Shown here: in pieces, positions 7,522 through 16,208 of the stretch
How positions within the stretch are numbered: the stretch's first letter is position 1
How the letters are laid out: every line of letters begins with the position of its first letter
Assembly (NCBI GenBank): GCA_002424605.1
Contig: DIKQ01000005.1
Coordinates: forward strand, 364,298 to 428,297
DNA: 64,000 bases
Direction: 5' to 3'
From: Cloacimonetes bacterium UBA5614
GTDB taxonomy: Bacteria; Cloacimonadota; Cloacimonadia; Cloacimonadales; Cloacimonadaceae
Program-made: the position numbers and the translations under genes
The notes under the pieces: generated by a model
The model's input: the letters and a program-made list of their open reading frames with translations, nothing else
What the model was told of the DNA's origin: nothing
The model's database searches: none

Positions 7522-7549
7522 TGATAAGCTAATGCAAACACCTTTTCAA
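7521..7549 (-). promoter_or_regulatory. Promoter of the csoR operon
   Basis: On the minus strand TTGAAA (7544-7549) is followed after exactly 17 bases by TATCAA (7521-7526). This is a fair sigma-70-like promoter, and the operator overlaps its last base and the start region. The promoter lies in the 94-base gap between tsaE and csoR. Confidence 0.65.
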
Positions 7550-7578
7550 AGCAAATTATTTTTCAGGCTCAAAGGAGG

Positions 7579-8019
7579 TCAGACAAAGAACTGCTCGTGC
7601 TCCTTATCGGGAATGATATTGACCCAGCGCTTGATGCCGTCAAAGTGGAAGTAGAGGCTGAAAGTCCTGTAAGGTAGCAGGTTTTCCGCCAGTTCCGGCC
7701 ATTCTATCATGGTAATGCCGGTTTCAATCATGTCCAGCAAACCCAGGTCCAGCAGTTCGCCTTCTTCCTTCAGACGGTACAAGTCAACGTGGTAAAGGGG
7801 AAATTTGCCGGTCTTGTATTCATTCAGGAGCACAAAGGTCGGGCTGCTGATTTCATCCTCGATGAACAGCATCTTGCCGACCTGTTTGGTAAAAAAAGTC
7901 TTACCGCTTCCGAGCTCACCATACAGGCAGACCACATCCCCCGGTTTCAGCAGGGGCGCTATGAAAGCTGCCAAATCTATCGTATCCTGTTCGGTTTTCA
8001 GTTCTATGTATTTTTCCAT
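7579..8019 (-). CDS. tsaE: tRNA t6A biosynthesis ATPase TsaE
   Basis: The 146-residue P-loop protein has Walker A GELGSGKT at 34-41, SSPTFVLLNEY, and YHVDLYRL, the standard TsaE/YjeE set. It activates the TsaB-TsaD complex that adds threonylcarbamoyl to A37 of ANN-decoding tRNAs. Length is normal. It is on the minus strand upstream of csoR with its own start; read-through into the csoR operon is possible because no terminator was seen between them. Confidence 0.94.
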   Translation of the reverse strand: MEKYIELKTEQDTIDLAAFIAPLLKPGDVVCLYGELGSGKTFFTKQVGKMLFIEDEISSPTFVLLNEYKTGKFPLYHVDLYRLKEEGELLDLGLLDMIETGITMIEWPELAENLLPYRTFSLYFHFDGIKRWVNIIPDKEHEQFFV

Positions 8020-8406
8020 TTTGTATCTCTCTGTTCCTTAATATTTTATTGCGTGCAGTTTTTGCAACTGATGATATTATACTCAAAAGGTAGATATTTG
8101 CCAAAGAGAAATATCCTGCTGAACCGCATAATCAGGATGGGTGATATTGTCCAGTCCCTCCCCTGCATGATACGGGGAGGATGCGTGGGCAATCTCCCCG
8201 CATCGTTCCCGTATCCTTCCCGCATCAGGCAGGAAATGAGCAGGCGGGGATTAAAAAACATTTGACAGATAATATGAGGCAGATTATGAGTATTTTGCCT
8301 TTAGAGTGATTTGTATCTTTGCCATTAAGAGTTAGTTTGTTTATATGAAAATCCCGATGTATCTGACGGAATGAAGATGCATTTCAGAAAAAAGGAAGGG
8401 AAAAAA
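8020..8406. other. Divergent intergenic region
   Basis: This gap separates tsaE (minus) from the PorV-like gene (plus) and must hold both promoters, though no clear consensus pair stands out. Small inverted repeats lie at 8092-8116 (GATATTT/AAATATC) and about 8117-8142 (ATCCTG/CAGGAT). The 11-bp-period element at 8170-8233 is described separately. Confidence 0.6.
8170..8233. repeat. 11-bp phased inverted-tandem element, copy 1
   Basis: Five consecutive 11-bp units read ATACGGGGAGG, ATGCGTGGGCA, ATCTCCCCGCA, TCGTTCCCGTA and TCCTTCCCGCA, then TCAGGCAGG. The first two are GGG-type and the next three CCC-type, so polarity reverses inside the array. The ends are inverted to one another (CCTGCATGATACGGG against CCTGCCTGATGCGGG, 13 of 15). 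On the opposite strand it resembles the element at 31803. Confidence 0.82.
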
Positions 8407-9381
8407 ATGACCGCAAAGAAGCTCCTGAGAGTGGCTGTTCTGTTGAGCGCAGCGTTGCTGGCGCTGCCGGGTGTGGTATATGGCGAGAAGTATGCGGGAG
8501 AGATATTTCAGCTTTCCCCGGGCGTGGCAAACCAGGCAATGGGCAACACAGGCATCACCAATGAGAATGCTGTTTCGGCTGCCTGGTGGAATCCGGCACT
8601 GCTTAGCCTGCCGGGAGACAGGGGTCTGGAACTGATGCATGCAGAGCAGTTTGACGGGCTGATGCAGTTTAACCACATTTCCGCCGTTCTGGGTTCGCAA
8701 AACCGGCTGGGACTGGTCATTACCCATGTGGGGATTGATAATATTGCCCTCACCCGGCTGGAAGACGAAAGCCTTCCGCCCTCAGCCACAAATCAGCCTT
8801 TCGTGTATAAAAAAGTCAGCAACAATGACCTGATTGCCTACTTCGGCATAGCCAGAAACATATCCCCTTCCTTTAATATCGGACTTACCCCCAAGATAGC
8901 CTACCGCAATCTGGCGGAGAAAAGCGGCTTTGGCTTTGGAGCGGATATGGGTATGCTGTGGGACATCAGCCAGTCATGGAGACTGGGAATGGTAGCCAGG
9001 GATTTTTTCACGACCCAGATTATCTGGGAAAACGGAACCCAGGAAAATGTGCTGCCTTCGCTTAACACGGAGATTGCCTTTGCCACCACCGTTTCATCCC
9101 GCCGGATACCGGTTCAGGTGGTAGTGGGGGCCGAAAGCATGTTTGAGGGCAGGGAAGAAGCAGCCACGGTCAGCGCGGGAGCTTTCAGCGCGGACTTTCA
9201 CGCGGGGCTTGCCGTTCAGCCCATCCCCCAGCTCAAAGTAATGGCCGGCTATGACATAGACGCCATCACCACAGGACTGGGAATCTACGTAAAAAAACTC
9301 AGTCTGGAATATGCCGTTAAACTCGGTTCTGACGAAGACCTGGGCTTTTCTCAGCGTATCGCCGCAGGCTGGAGATGGTAA
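8407..9381 (+). CDS. PorV-like outer membrane protein (UPF0164 / FadL-type barrel)
   Basis: The 324-residue product has a signal peptide (ending VVYGEKY) and the conserved opening of PorV/PorQ-like proteins, GVANQAMGNTGIT followed by SAAWWNPALL, in a barrel that ends SQRIAAGWRW. PorV is the shuttle protein that carries type IX cargo to the sortase in Bacteroidota; relatives in this phylum are widespread and their role is inferred. I use the ATG at 8407, behind GGAAGGG, in place of the one at 8371, because only the former gives a proper signal peptide and ribosome site. The last 7 bases overlap dxr. Confidence 0.85.
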   Translation: MTAKKLLRVAVLLSAALLALPGVVYGEKYAGEIFQLSPGVANQAMGNTGITNENAVSAAWWNPALLSLPGDRGLELMHAEQFDGLMQFNHISAVLGSQNRLGLVITHVGIDNIALTRLEDESLPPSATNQPFVYKKVSNNDLIAYFGIARNISPSFNIGLTPKIAYRNLAEKSGFGFGADMGMLWDISQSWRLGMVARDFFTTQIIWENGTQENVLPSLNTEIAFATTVSSRRIPVQVVVGAESMFEGREEAATVSAGAFSADFHAGLAVQPIPQLKVMAGYDIDAITTGLGIYVKKLSLEYAVKLGSDEDLGFSQRIAAGWRW

Positions 9382-10520
9382 GAAAAAAGGTCGCCCTGCT
9401 GGGAGCCACCGGCTCCATCGGCAAAAGCACCCTGCAGGTAATCCGCGAGCAGTCTGACAAACTGGAACTGGTGCTTGCCACAGCGCACTGCAACTGCGAT
9501 GAACTTTATCATGCCGCAGAAGAATTCAATATCCCGACTCTGGTCGTAACCAACGAAAACTTAAAATCACTCAATCATAATACAAACGGAAAAAGCACCT
9601 TCTACTACGGCGAATCGGAGCTTGTGCGCATCCTGCTGGAAGGCGACTATGACATAGCGCTCAATGCCATCAGCGGCTCTGCCGGACTGAACAGCACGAT
9701 GGCAATCCTGGAAACAGGCAAGACCCTTGCCCTGGCTAATAAAGAATCCCTGGTGATGGCGGGGCATCTAGTGAAAGAAATGCAGGCAAAACACGGTTCC
9801 AGAATCATCCCTGTGGACAGCGAGCACAGCGCTCTGTTTCAGGCAATCGGACAGCATCCGCACCCGGAAGTGGCAAGAGTACATATCACCGCTTCAGGCG
9901 GCGCTTTCCGTACCCTGGCGCTGGAAGATTTTGACAAGATAACTGTGGAACAAGCCCTCAAACACCCCAATTGGGATATGGGTTTTAAGGTGACGCTGGA
10001 CTCGGCGACAATGTTCAATAAAGCTCTGGAAGTGATGGAAGCGCACTGGCTGTTTGACCTGGACTGGCAGCAGATATCCGCGGTGATTCATCCGCAGTCA
10101 GTGATACATTCGATGGTGGAGTTTGTGGACGGCTCAATCCTGGCACAGATGAGCATTCCAGATATGAAGCTTCCTATCCTTTATGCGTTGTCCTATCCTG
10201 AGCGCTATCCTTCACGGCTGGTGCAGACAAATGTGTCAGGGCTTCCCTCCCTGACCTTTGAAGATATCGACCCTGCAAGGTATCCGCTGTATTTCCTCGG
10301 ATTGGAAGCCGGCAAAACGGGGGGTATAATGCCTACCGTAATCAATGCAGCCAATGAAGCGGCTTTGCAGTTGTTTATGCAGAGGAAAATCGGATTTAAC
10401 GAGATTTACAAAGTGGCAGCCAAAGCTTTGGATAAGACGGTCAGCATTGCCCATCCGGATTTGGAAACTATCATAGAAACCAATACAAGCGTTTACAACC
10501 AGGTAATCAACAGCAAATAA
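9375..10520 (+). CDS. dxr: 1-deoxy-D-xylulose 5-phosphate reductoisomerase
   Basis: The 381-residue enzyme converts DXP to 2-C-methylerythritol 4-phosphate with NADPH, the committed step of the MEP isoprenoid pathway. Visible motifs are the dinucleotide-binding GATGSIG (10-16), NKESLVMAG, the metal-binding VDSEHSALFQ, SGGAFR and HPNWDMG. Length is normal and the C-terminal helical domain is present. Its start overlaps the end of the barrel gene, implying translational coupling, although the two have no obvious functional link. Confidence 0.96.
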   Translation: MVRKKVALLGATGSIGKSTLQVIREQSDKLELVLATAHCNCDELYHAAEEFNIPTLVVTNENLKSLNHNTNGKSTFYYGESELVRILLEGDYDIALNAISGSAGLNSTMAILETGKTLALANKESLVMAGHLVKEMQAKHGSRIIPVDSEHSALFQAIGQHPHPEVARVHITASGGAFRTLALEDFDKITVEQALKHPNWDMGFKVTLDSATMFNKALEVMEAHWLFDLDWQQISAVIHPQSVIHSMVEFVDGSILAQMSIPDMKLPILYALSYPERYPSRLVQTNVSGLPSLTFEDIDPARYPLYFLGLEAGKTGGIMPTVINAANEAALQLFMQRKIGFNEIYKVAAKALDKTVSIAHPDLETIIETNTSVYNQVINSK

Positions 10521-10536
10521 CCCGGCAGCGCCAGCC

Positions 10537-10824
10537 TCAACTAATCAGGTTATGCAGCTTGCCGGTCAGAAACGATTGAACAATCCACAAGACAAGAGCA
10601 ATAATGATAAACACCCATTGCTCGGTATCCGTAATCTTGTCGCATCTTTTAAAAGCGCGCCAGATGGAAATGAACTTTGGCATCATCAGCGAATACACTG
10701 CCACAGCACGCAGATGCGAACCAATGTCACGCAGCATCCAGGCAATATAAAGCAGAAATCCGATTGCGAGCAGGTTTACAAGAATGGTGGACACATCCAG
10801 GCGGGGCTTAGGTGACTTTTCCAT
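10537..10824 (-). CDS. Small membrane protein of unknown function
   Basis: The 95-residue protein has two predicted membrane segments, about 14-32 (ILVNLLAIGFLLYIAWML) and about 68-85 (WVFIIIALVLWIVQSFL), joined by a basic loop. No family is recognised. A TGAGG site four bases before the ATG supports translation. It lies between dxr, on the opposite strand, and folC, on the same strand 50 bases upstream, so it may be the last gene of the folC transcript. Confidence 0.65.
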   Translation of the reverse strand: MEKSPKPRLDVSTILVNLLAIGFLLYIAWMLRDIGSHLRAVAVYSLMMPKFISIWRAFKRCDKITDTEQWVFIIIALVLWIVQSFLTGKLHNLIS

Positions 10825-10874
10825 AAATCCTCACTATGATTATACCGCAAACAATCTTTGGGGTTGATTTGATG

Positions 10875-12152
10875 TCAATCAGTATTTTGGGCAGAAATTA
10901 TCTCTGCAACTGTATAAAGCGAACCTGCACCGATAATGACATCATCCTTGTCTGCATCAGCCAGCGCCAGATGATATGCATCCCGCACAGACGGAGCAGT
11001 CTTGCAGGGAATACTCATTGCCCTTACCACCTTTGCCTGCGCTTCAATCTCTGCAGCACGGTCGGATTCGTTTTTACTGATGTAAAAGGTTTTGGCAAGA
11101 GGACACAGCACTTTCAGCATACTGACATAATCCTTGTCAGCCAATATGGACACAACGAACAAAAGCTTTTTGCCCGGAAACAGCTCCGACAGGTTCGAGG
11201 CAAAAGTCTCTATTCCATGCAGGTTGTGCGCCCCGTCCACAATCACTGTGGGATTGGCCTGCAGCAGCTGCATTCTGCCCATCCAGTTGATTTGTCCCAG
11301 GGCACTCCTGACCTTAGCTTCATCCACCGCTATCCTTTCCTGGCGGCAATAAAGCAGAAAAGCCGTCAGAGCGGCTGAAATATTGGCTGCCTGGTGGCGT
11401 CCGAGCAGGTTGGTCTGCAGGTCTTCAAAACATATGTCTTCAAAGCGGTAAGTGAAACGAATGCCGTCAGAACTGCTGGATACATCTGTCACAAAGTATT
11501 CGCTGTCAAGCCGGTAAACCGGGGAATTCACTTCCTCAGCTTTCTGAAGTATGATTTCCAGCGGAGGACCTTCAATCCTGCCTAAAACGACTGGGATATC
11601 CTGCTTGATGATACCCGCTTTCTCAAATGCAATCAGTTCAGGGGTGTCTCCCAGGGTCTTCACATGGTCCAGACCGATGGTAGTAATGACAGATACATGC
11701 GGTGTAAACAGGTTTGTGGCATCCAGCCTGCCACCCAGCCCGACTTCAATGATGCTAAAGCCAACCTTCCTTTCAGCAAAAAGCCGGAAGGCAATGGCTG
11801 TGGTGATTTCAAAAAAGGACGCGTCCCATTTGGTGAAAGTCTCTTCATGACGGTGAAAAGCTTCCAGGACTTCCTCAAAGGCAAGATTCCTGCCGTCTAT
11901 GCGAAAGCGTTCGCAATAATCAATCAGGTGCGGTGAGGTGTTCAATCCGGTGTTCAGTCCATGGCCAAGAGCCAGCGCTTCAAGGGTTGCGCAGGTGCTG
12001 CCCTTGCCATTGGTTCCGCCTACATGAATGCCGCTAAGAGAATCCTGCGGATTGCCCATATCCTGTAAAATGCCGGTAATCCTTTCCAGTCCAAGCTTCA
12101 CATTACCGGAGTAGCGCTGGTAGATGTATTGGAGAAATTCTGAGTAATTCAT
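10875..12152 (-). CDS. folC: Folylpolyglutamate synthase / dihydrofolate synthase
   Basis: The roughly 425-residue Mur-ligase-family enzyme adds glutamate to dihydropteroate and/or tetrahydrofolate with ATP. Key features are the P-loop GGTNGKGS (45-52), TSPHL, the GLDHVKTLGDTP region and the C-terminal VDGAHN motif. I start it at ATG 12152 (MNYSEF, the family start); a TTG 18 bases upstream lies inside the terminator hairpin of the preceding gene. No strong ribosome site is visible. Confidence 0.94.
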   Translation of the reverse strand: MNYSEFLQYIYQRYSGNVKLGLERITGILQDMGNPQDSLSGIHVGGTNGKGSTCATLEALALGHGLNTGLNTSPHLIDYCERFRIDGRNLAFEEVLEAFHRHEETFTKWDASFFEITTAIAFRLFAERKVGFSIIEVGLGGRLDATNLFTPHVSVITTIGLDHVKTLGDTPELIAFEKAGIIKQDIPVVLGRIEGPPLEIILQKAEEVNSPVYRLDSEYFVTDVSSSSDGIRFTYRFEDICFEDLQTNLLGRHQAANISAALTAFLLYCRQERIAVDEAKVRSALGQINWMGRMQLLQANPTVIVDGAHNLHGIETFASNLSELFPGKKLLFVVSILADKDYVSMLKVLCPLAKTFYISKNESDRAAEIEAQAKVVRAMSIPCKTAPSVRDAYHLALADADKDDVIIGAGSLYTVAEIISAQNTD

Positions 12153-12156
12153 CACT

Positions 12157-12194
12157 AAAAAAAGCACCAACAGAAGCTTAATCCATTGGTGCTT
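12157..12194 (-). terminator. Rho-independent terminator after the pseudopilin-like gene
   Basis: On the minus strand AAGCACCAA (12186-12194) pairs with TTGGTGCTT (12162-12170) in a 9-bp stem with a 15-base loop, followed by a run of U. It ends the gene at 12214 and abuts the folC start codon. Confidence 0.85.
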
Positions 12195-12213
12195 ATTCCT
12201 TTATTATTCAAGC

Positions 12214-12885
12214 CTATTCTATAACTTCGGTTTCAGGCGGCATCACCTGATTGCGGATGGCAGCATTGTCAGCACGAACTCTTGCCAGAGCTGTGTTGTC
12301 ATTTTTCCATATCTCAATATACTTCATCAGAAGATTCAGCTTGCGCTGCCCGTCCAATCCGGTGGCAGCATCGATAGCATCAAGATCCTCAATGAAATAG
12401 TTCTGGATTTCGGTTGGTTCCATGTTTTCATAGAAGCTTTTGGGGATAAAATGCCGGGGATAGCGCGCTGTGTTTGGGCAGGCCACAATCGTGCCGTAAT
12501 TCAACTTTTGGGTACCCTGAATATCTTCAAGCAGAAAGATACTGAAAACCGTATAATCTTCTTTTGAAGCTCTGTTTTCCGGACACTGGAGACTCTTTGA
12601 CAGATAACGGCTGCGGGAAGGAGCCCTTCCGCCTTCAGTGGCTGCTTCAACTTTCTTGTAAGTATTCTGAAGCAGATTGAGGTCACCATTAAAAGAAGTC
12701 AGATTGTCCTTCATGTAATCCTGAGAAGCAACCCAGATGAGTTTCATATTGTTGATGCAATCCTCTTCATTTTGGGTTTTATCCAGATTGAAAAAACTGG
12801 GCAGGGCAAGTATAAACACCAGAAGAAGAAACAGAATGATGCTAATAATCGTATAGACCGAGAAACCTCTTTCATTAAGAGACAT
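12214..12885 (-). CDS. Pseudopilin-like protein of unknown function
   Basis: The 223-residue protein starts MSLNERGFSVYTIISII with one hydrophobic helix (about 10-32). The short basic leader, a glycine before a phenylalanine and the helix recall type IV prepilin signals, but the glutamate normally at position 5 of the mature protein is absent. The soluble part contains several cysteines and LLQNTYKKVEAA, typical of prepilin-like major domains with no match I can name. No secretion or pilus genes adjoin. It has its own terminator. Function unknown; a single-pass periplasmic protein is the safe reading. Confidence 0.62.
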   Translation of the reverse strand: MSLNERGFSVYTIISIILFLLLVFILALPSFFNLDKTQNEEDCINNMKLIWVASQDYMKDNLTSFNGDLNLLQNTYKKVEAATEGGRAPSRSRYLSKSLQCPENRASKEDYTVFSIFLLEDIQGTQKLNYGTIVACPNTARYPRHFIPKSFYENMEPTEIQNYFIEDLDAIDAATGLDGQRKLNLLMKYIEIWKNDNTALARVRADNAAIRNQVMPPETEVIE

Positions 12886-13053
12886 ATCGTACTCCTGAAC
12901 ATATTATCTTTAGTTAAATTATCATTTCTGCAAGGCTTTTCTCGTCAAGTGTTTTCTTGCCTGTCCCTATTTTGGATTAAGAACCGGGTTTGGGATTTCC
13001 ATTCTCAGGCGGTTTTTATCCCGGAAAAGCCAAAATCAGAAGAGAAAAAAGTG

Positions 13054-13082
13054 TTTACAAAATAAACCGCTGATTATATATG
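13054..13082 (+). promoter_or_regulatory. Possible promoter of the adenosine-kinase-type gene
   Basis: TTTACA (13054-13059) and TATATG (13077-13082) are separated by 17 bases, about 50 bases before the gene start. The match is fair and unproven. Confidence 0.45.
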
Positions 13083-13134
13083 GCAATTGGATATAAGTTC
13101 CGTTTACATCAATATAAAGGAAGTGAGGTCTTTT

Positions 13135-13617
13135 ATGGAACTGCTGGTTGAGCCGCTGAAGTTTCCCCCAGATTGCAACATAGTCTATGGTCAGTCACAC
13201 TTTATCAAGACTGTGGAAGATTTGTATGAAGCCGTTGTAAACACAGTTCCGGGAGTAAAATTTGGTATAGCTTTCAACGAGGCGTCAGGACCCTGCCTGG
13301 TGCGCAAGGACGGCACGGATAATGACCTGATAGAAATAGCTGTGGAAAATATGCTGCGGATAGGAGCGGGACACACTTTTCTGATTGTTTTGCGAAATGC
13401 TTTCCCCATAAATATCCTTCCTTCCGTCCAGAACTGCCGCGAAGTGGTAAGTATATTTTGCGCTACTGCCAATCCTGTAGAGGTCATACTGGCTAAGACC
13501 GGACAGGGTAAAGGCGTCCTGGGCATTATTGATGGCAGCAGCCCCAAGGGTATTGAACTGGATACCGATATCTCCCACCGTAAAAAATTCCTGCGGGATA
13601 TCGGCTATAAACGCTGA
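13135..13617 (+). CDS. Adenosine-specific kinase family protein (DUF355)
   Basis: The roughly 160-residue protein matches the adenosine-specific kinase family described from Pyrobaculum: [15 protein letters not shown] near the start, [35 protein letters not shown], and [12 protein letters not shown] followed by [10 protein letters not shown]. Family members bind adenosine and were reported to phosphorylate it; the role in bacteria is not settled. I use the ATG at 13135, which has GAGG upstream and gives the usual length, over one 48 bases earlier. thpR follows after 37 bases, probably in the same transcript. Confidence 0.88.
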   Translation: MELLVEPLKFPPDCNIVYGQSHFIKTVEDLYEAVVNTVPGVKFGIAFNEASGPCLVRKDGTDNDLIEIAVENMLRIGAGHTFLIVLRNAFPINILPSVQNCREVVSIFCATANPVEVILAKTGQGKGVLGIIDGSSPKGIELDTDISHRKKFLRDIGYKR

Positions 13618-13654
13618 AGAATATTAAACGCATAAAAGCTGACAGATAAACGAT

Positions 13655-14242
13655 ATGAACCTGAGAACCTTTATTGCTCTGGAAGTACCTGAACCGCACA
13701 AGCAGGCAATTCTGGCTTATCTGGGTTCCTGGAGCCGATTGCATAAAAACGGCATTAACTGGGTGAAACCAGAAAACCTGCACCTGACCATGCTGTTTAT
13801 CGGTGATACGCAAAGCGGTGACATCCCTCAGTTGCAGGAAGCCCTGTTTAACCTGATGATAAAAAGAGCAGGCTTCAGGATGAAGTGCCTTGGATTTGAG
13901 CTTTTCCCTGCCAGGGAACCGAGACTCATCTGGGTAAAGCTTGATACTGCTGACAAGGAGATTTACAGCTTTGCCAAAGACCTGAACAGGACTGTCCGCG
14001 AATTTGGATATGAGCCGGATGCCAAGCCCCTGAAGCTGCATATAACCGTCGGCAGGATAAAGGTGCAGCAACCCGTCTGGCTGGAGCAGGAAATCATGCA
14101 ATCCGCCCTGCCATCCGAACCGGCGGTTTACGACGAGATAACGCTTTACCAAAGCATGCTGAAGCCGGATGGACCTGTCTATACTCCGCTGCAGCAATAC
14201 AGAATGATAAAAAGAAACCAAGATAAAATATTGGAGGATTAA
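13655..14242 (+). CDS. thpR: RNA 2',3'-cyclic phosphodiesterase (LigT/ThpR)
   Basis: The 195-residue protein is of the 2H phosphoesterase family, with the two catalytic H-x-T/S-x motifs HLTMLFIG (about residue 46) and HITVGRI (about 130). Family members hydrolyse 2',3'-cyclic phosphates at RNA ends and can ligate tRNA halves in vitro. It ends immediately before recA, whose ribosome site lies within the thpR 3' end; thpR-recA linkage is seen in several bacterial groups. Confidence 0.93.
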   Translation: MNLRTFIALEVPEPHKQAILAYLGSWSRLHKNGINWVKPENLHLTMLFIGDTQSGDIPQLQEALFNLMIKRAGFRMKCLGFELFPAREPRLIWVKLDTADKEIYSFAKDLNRTVREFGYEPDAKPLKLHITVGRIKVQQPVWLEQEIMQSALPSEPAVYDEITLYQSMLKPDGPVYTPLQQYRMIKRNQDKILED

Positions 14243-15298
14243 ATGCTGGAAAAGACAAAAGATACAGCTCTCAAGACAGCTATGACCCAGCTTGAGAAGA
14301 AATTTGGCATCGGCACATTGATGCGTCTGGGAGACAATCCCAAGGCTGCAGTTGACGTCATCCCAACCGGGGCGATAAATCTGGATCTGGCACTGGGAAT
14401 CGGTGGACTGCCCAAAGGCAGAATCACTGAAATATATGGAGCTGAAGCTTCCGGAAAGACAACCCTTGCCCTGCACGTGGCAGCCCAGGCACAGAAGCTG
14501 AATGGCACTGTTGCCTATATAGATGCCGAACATGCTTTGGACGTCTATTATGCCAAAAAGCTTGGCGTTGATATTGAAAACCTTTTGCTGTCTCAGCCTG
14601 ACGGCGGTGAACAGGCCCTGGAAATCGTGGAAACATTGGTCAGAAGCAGCGCGGTTGACCTCATTGTGATAGATTCCGTTGCCGCTTTGGTTCCCAGGCA
14701 GGAAATCGAGGGCAACATGGGCGACAGCCATGTGGGACTGCAGGCAAGACTGATGTCCCAAGCGCTCAGAAAGCTTACTGCTATCGTCTCCAAATCCAAC
14801 ACAGCGGTTCTATTCATAAACCAGACCCGTATGAAAATCGGCGCTCCTCCTTATGTAAACCCCGAGACTACTACCGGCGGTGTAGCCCTGAAGTTTTACT
14901 CTTCTGTGCGTATTGAAGTCCGCAACGCCGGAGCAATCAAGGATGCCGGCGGAGAGAATCAGGTCATTGGTACCCGCACGAGGGTAAAGATAGTCAAGAA
15001 CAAGTTTGCTCCGCCCTTCAAGACTATAGAGTTCCCCATCATCTTTGGCGAAGGCATCTCACACCTGGATATCCTGGTAGAAATGGCAAGCCAGCACGAT
15101 ATCGTCAAAAAGAGCGGCTCCTGGTTCTCATATGGCGACTTGCGGCTGGGACAGGGCCTGGACAAGACCAAGCTCTATCTGAAGGAAAACCCGCAACTGA
15201 TTGACCAGATTACGGAACAGGTCAAAGCTATTATCAAGCCGGAACATATCCCGGTTTCTCCTGAACAAAATGATACTGAGTCTGTGGAAGAAGTCTGA
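14243..15298 (+). CDS. recA: Recombinase RecA
   Basis: The 351-residue protein is a complete RecA: Walker A GAEASGKT (66-73), [16 protein letters not shown], loop L1 [19 protein letters not shown], the [10 protein letters not shown] region and loop L2 with ETTTGG. It forms filaments on single-stranded DNA, drives strand exchange and stimulates LexA-type self-cleavage. No LexA box is obvious upstream; the ribosome site is TTGGAGGAT. It is flanked by thpR and recX, and recX begins inside its last codons. Confidence 0.98.
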   Translation: MLEKTKDTALKTAMTQLEKKFGIGTLMRLGDNPKAAVDVIPTGAINLDLALGIGGLPKGRITEIYGAEASGKTTLALHVAAQAQKLNGTVAYIDAEHALDVYYAKKLGVDIENLLLSQPDGGEQALEIVETLVRSSAVDLIVIDSVAALVPRQEIEGNMGDSHVGLQARLMSQALRKLTAIVSKSNTAVLFINQTRMKIGAPPYVNPETTTGGVALKFYSSVRIEVRNAGAIKDAGGENQVIGTRTRVKIVKNKFAPPFKTIEFPIIFGEGISHLDILVEMASQHDIVKKSGSWFSYGDLRLGQGLDKTKLYLKENPQLIDQITEQVKAIIKPEHIPVSPEQNDTESVEEV

Positions 15299-15899
15299 TA
15301 AAGACAGAAACTGCCTGATAAAGATTGACAACAGCGTCTGGGGTAGCATGGGCGAAAAGGCTCTCCGGACGCTGTTTCATTACCACATCGGCAGTCAGGA
15401 TATTTCCGAAAGCGAGGCCAAAACCCTGCAGGATGAACTGCTGCGTACTGCCTGGAACAAACTGCTGGACTGGCTGGCAAAGCAGGAGCGCTCCACATCT
15501 GAAAGCAGGGATTACCTGAAAAAACACCACTTTCATCCCTCCATTATAGAGCAGTGCATCAGTGAGGCCTTGAAGAAAGGATTCATTGACGATGAAAGAT
15601 ATTGCCGTCTGCTGGTGGAATCCCTGGTGGAGAGACAGAAGAGCCCCATGCAAATCAAGAGCAAGCTGATTGAAAAGCATCTTCCCTCCGGTCTCTGGGA
15701 ACCCATTTTAAGTGAACTTTACATCCCGGCAGAACAGAAGTCCATCCTGCAGACACAGGCGGAGAAAGCCTACCTGCGGTACTGCAATCTTGATAAGAAA
15801 GAATGCTATGAGAAGTGCCTTACTGCGCTTTACAGAAAGGGATTTGACCTGGACGACTCCAGGGAGGCGGTTGCCCGGCTGGTTTACGGCAGGCAATAA
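15270..15899 (+). CDS. recX: Regulatory protein RecX
   Basis: About 209 residues in the three-helix-repeat architecture of RecX: an N-terminal [11 protein letters not shown] strand region, [19 protein letters not shown], and [19 protein letters not shown], the family's best conserved block. RecX binds in the groove of RecA filaments and inhibits or disassembles them. The likely start at 15270 lies 29 bases inside recA in another frame; a second ATG at 15348 is possible but would remove the N-terminal domain. Overlap with recA implies coupling. Confidence 0.86.
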   Translation: MILSLWKKSDKDRNCLIKIDNSVWGSMGEKALRTLFHYHIGSQDISESEAKTLQDELLRTAWNKLLDWLAKQERSTSESRDYLKKHHFHPSIIEQCISEALKKGFIDDERYCRLLVESLVERQKSPMQIKSKLIEKHLPSGLWEPILSELYIPAEQKSILQTQAEKAYLRYCNLDKKECYEKCLTALYRKGFDLDDSREAVARLVYGRQ

Positions 15900-15927
15900 A
15901 AAAAACCGCAACCAGAGCTGCGGCTTT
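15898..15927 (-). terminator. Terminator of rpmB
   Basis: On the minus strand CCGCA (15919-15923) pairs with TGCGG (15906-15910) around an 8-base loop, followed by a run of eight T at 15898-15905. The stem is short but the U-tract is strong. It lies between the convergent recX and rpmB. Confidence 0.72.
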
Positions 15928-15952
15928 CACTAATCTCAAAAAAGTTAAATCT

Positions 15953-16141
15953 TCAGATAATTTTCTTTACCTTGTTGGCTTTCAGGCATGAGCTGCACAT
16001 TTTGTACCTGCCTACGATACCTTTATATTCACCTTTAACTTCATGTAAATTTGGGTAAAAACGGCGTTTGGAGGCATTCATGGCATGAGAGCGATGGTTG
16101 CCTACCATTGGTGCTTTTCCGCATATGTCACATATTCTCAT
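15953..16141 (-). CDS. rpmB: 50S ribosomal protein L28
   Basis: The 62-residue protein begins [11 protein letters not shown] and carries two CxxC pairs (C4/C7 and the CSSC near residue 50), the zinc-binding form of L28. [18 protein letters not shown] is the conserved rRNA-contact part. The ATG at 16141 fits the family; a GTG 9 bases upstream is too close to the AGGA site. It is a single-gene unit with its own terminator. Confidence 0.95.
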   Translation of the reverse strand: MRICDICGKAPMVGNHRSHAMNASKRRFYPNLHEVKGEYKGIVGRYKMCSSCLKANKVKKII

Positions 16142-16208
16142 AACGTTCACCGTCCTGAATTATTCTATTGAGGTCAAACAAATAAGAGGCAGGATTTTTG
16201 ACAAGTAT

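Noticed and set aside
13526..14761. Long minus-strand open frame (411 codons) opposite thpR and recA
   Set aside because: It is antisense to two certain genes, has no family motif and no ribosome site; it reflects codon bias of the plus-strand genes.
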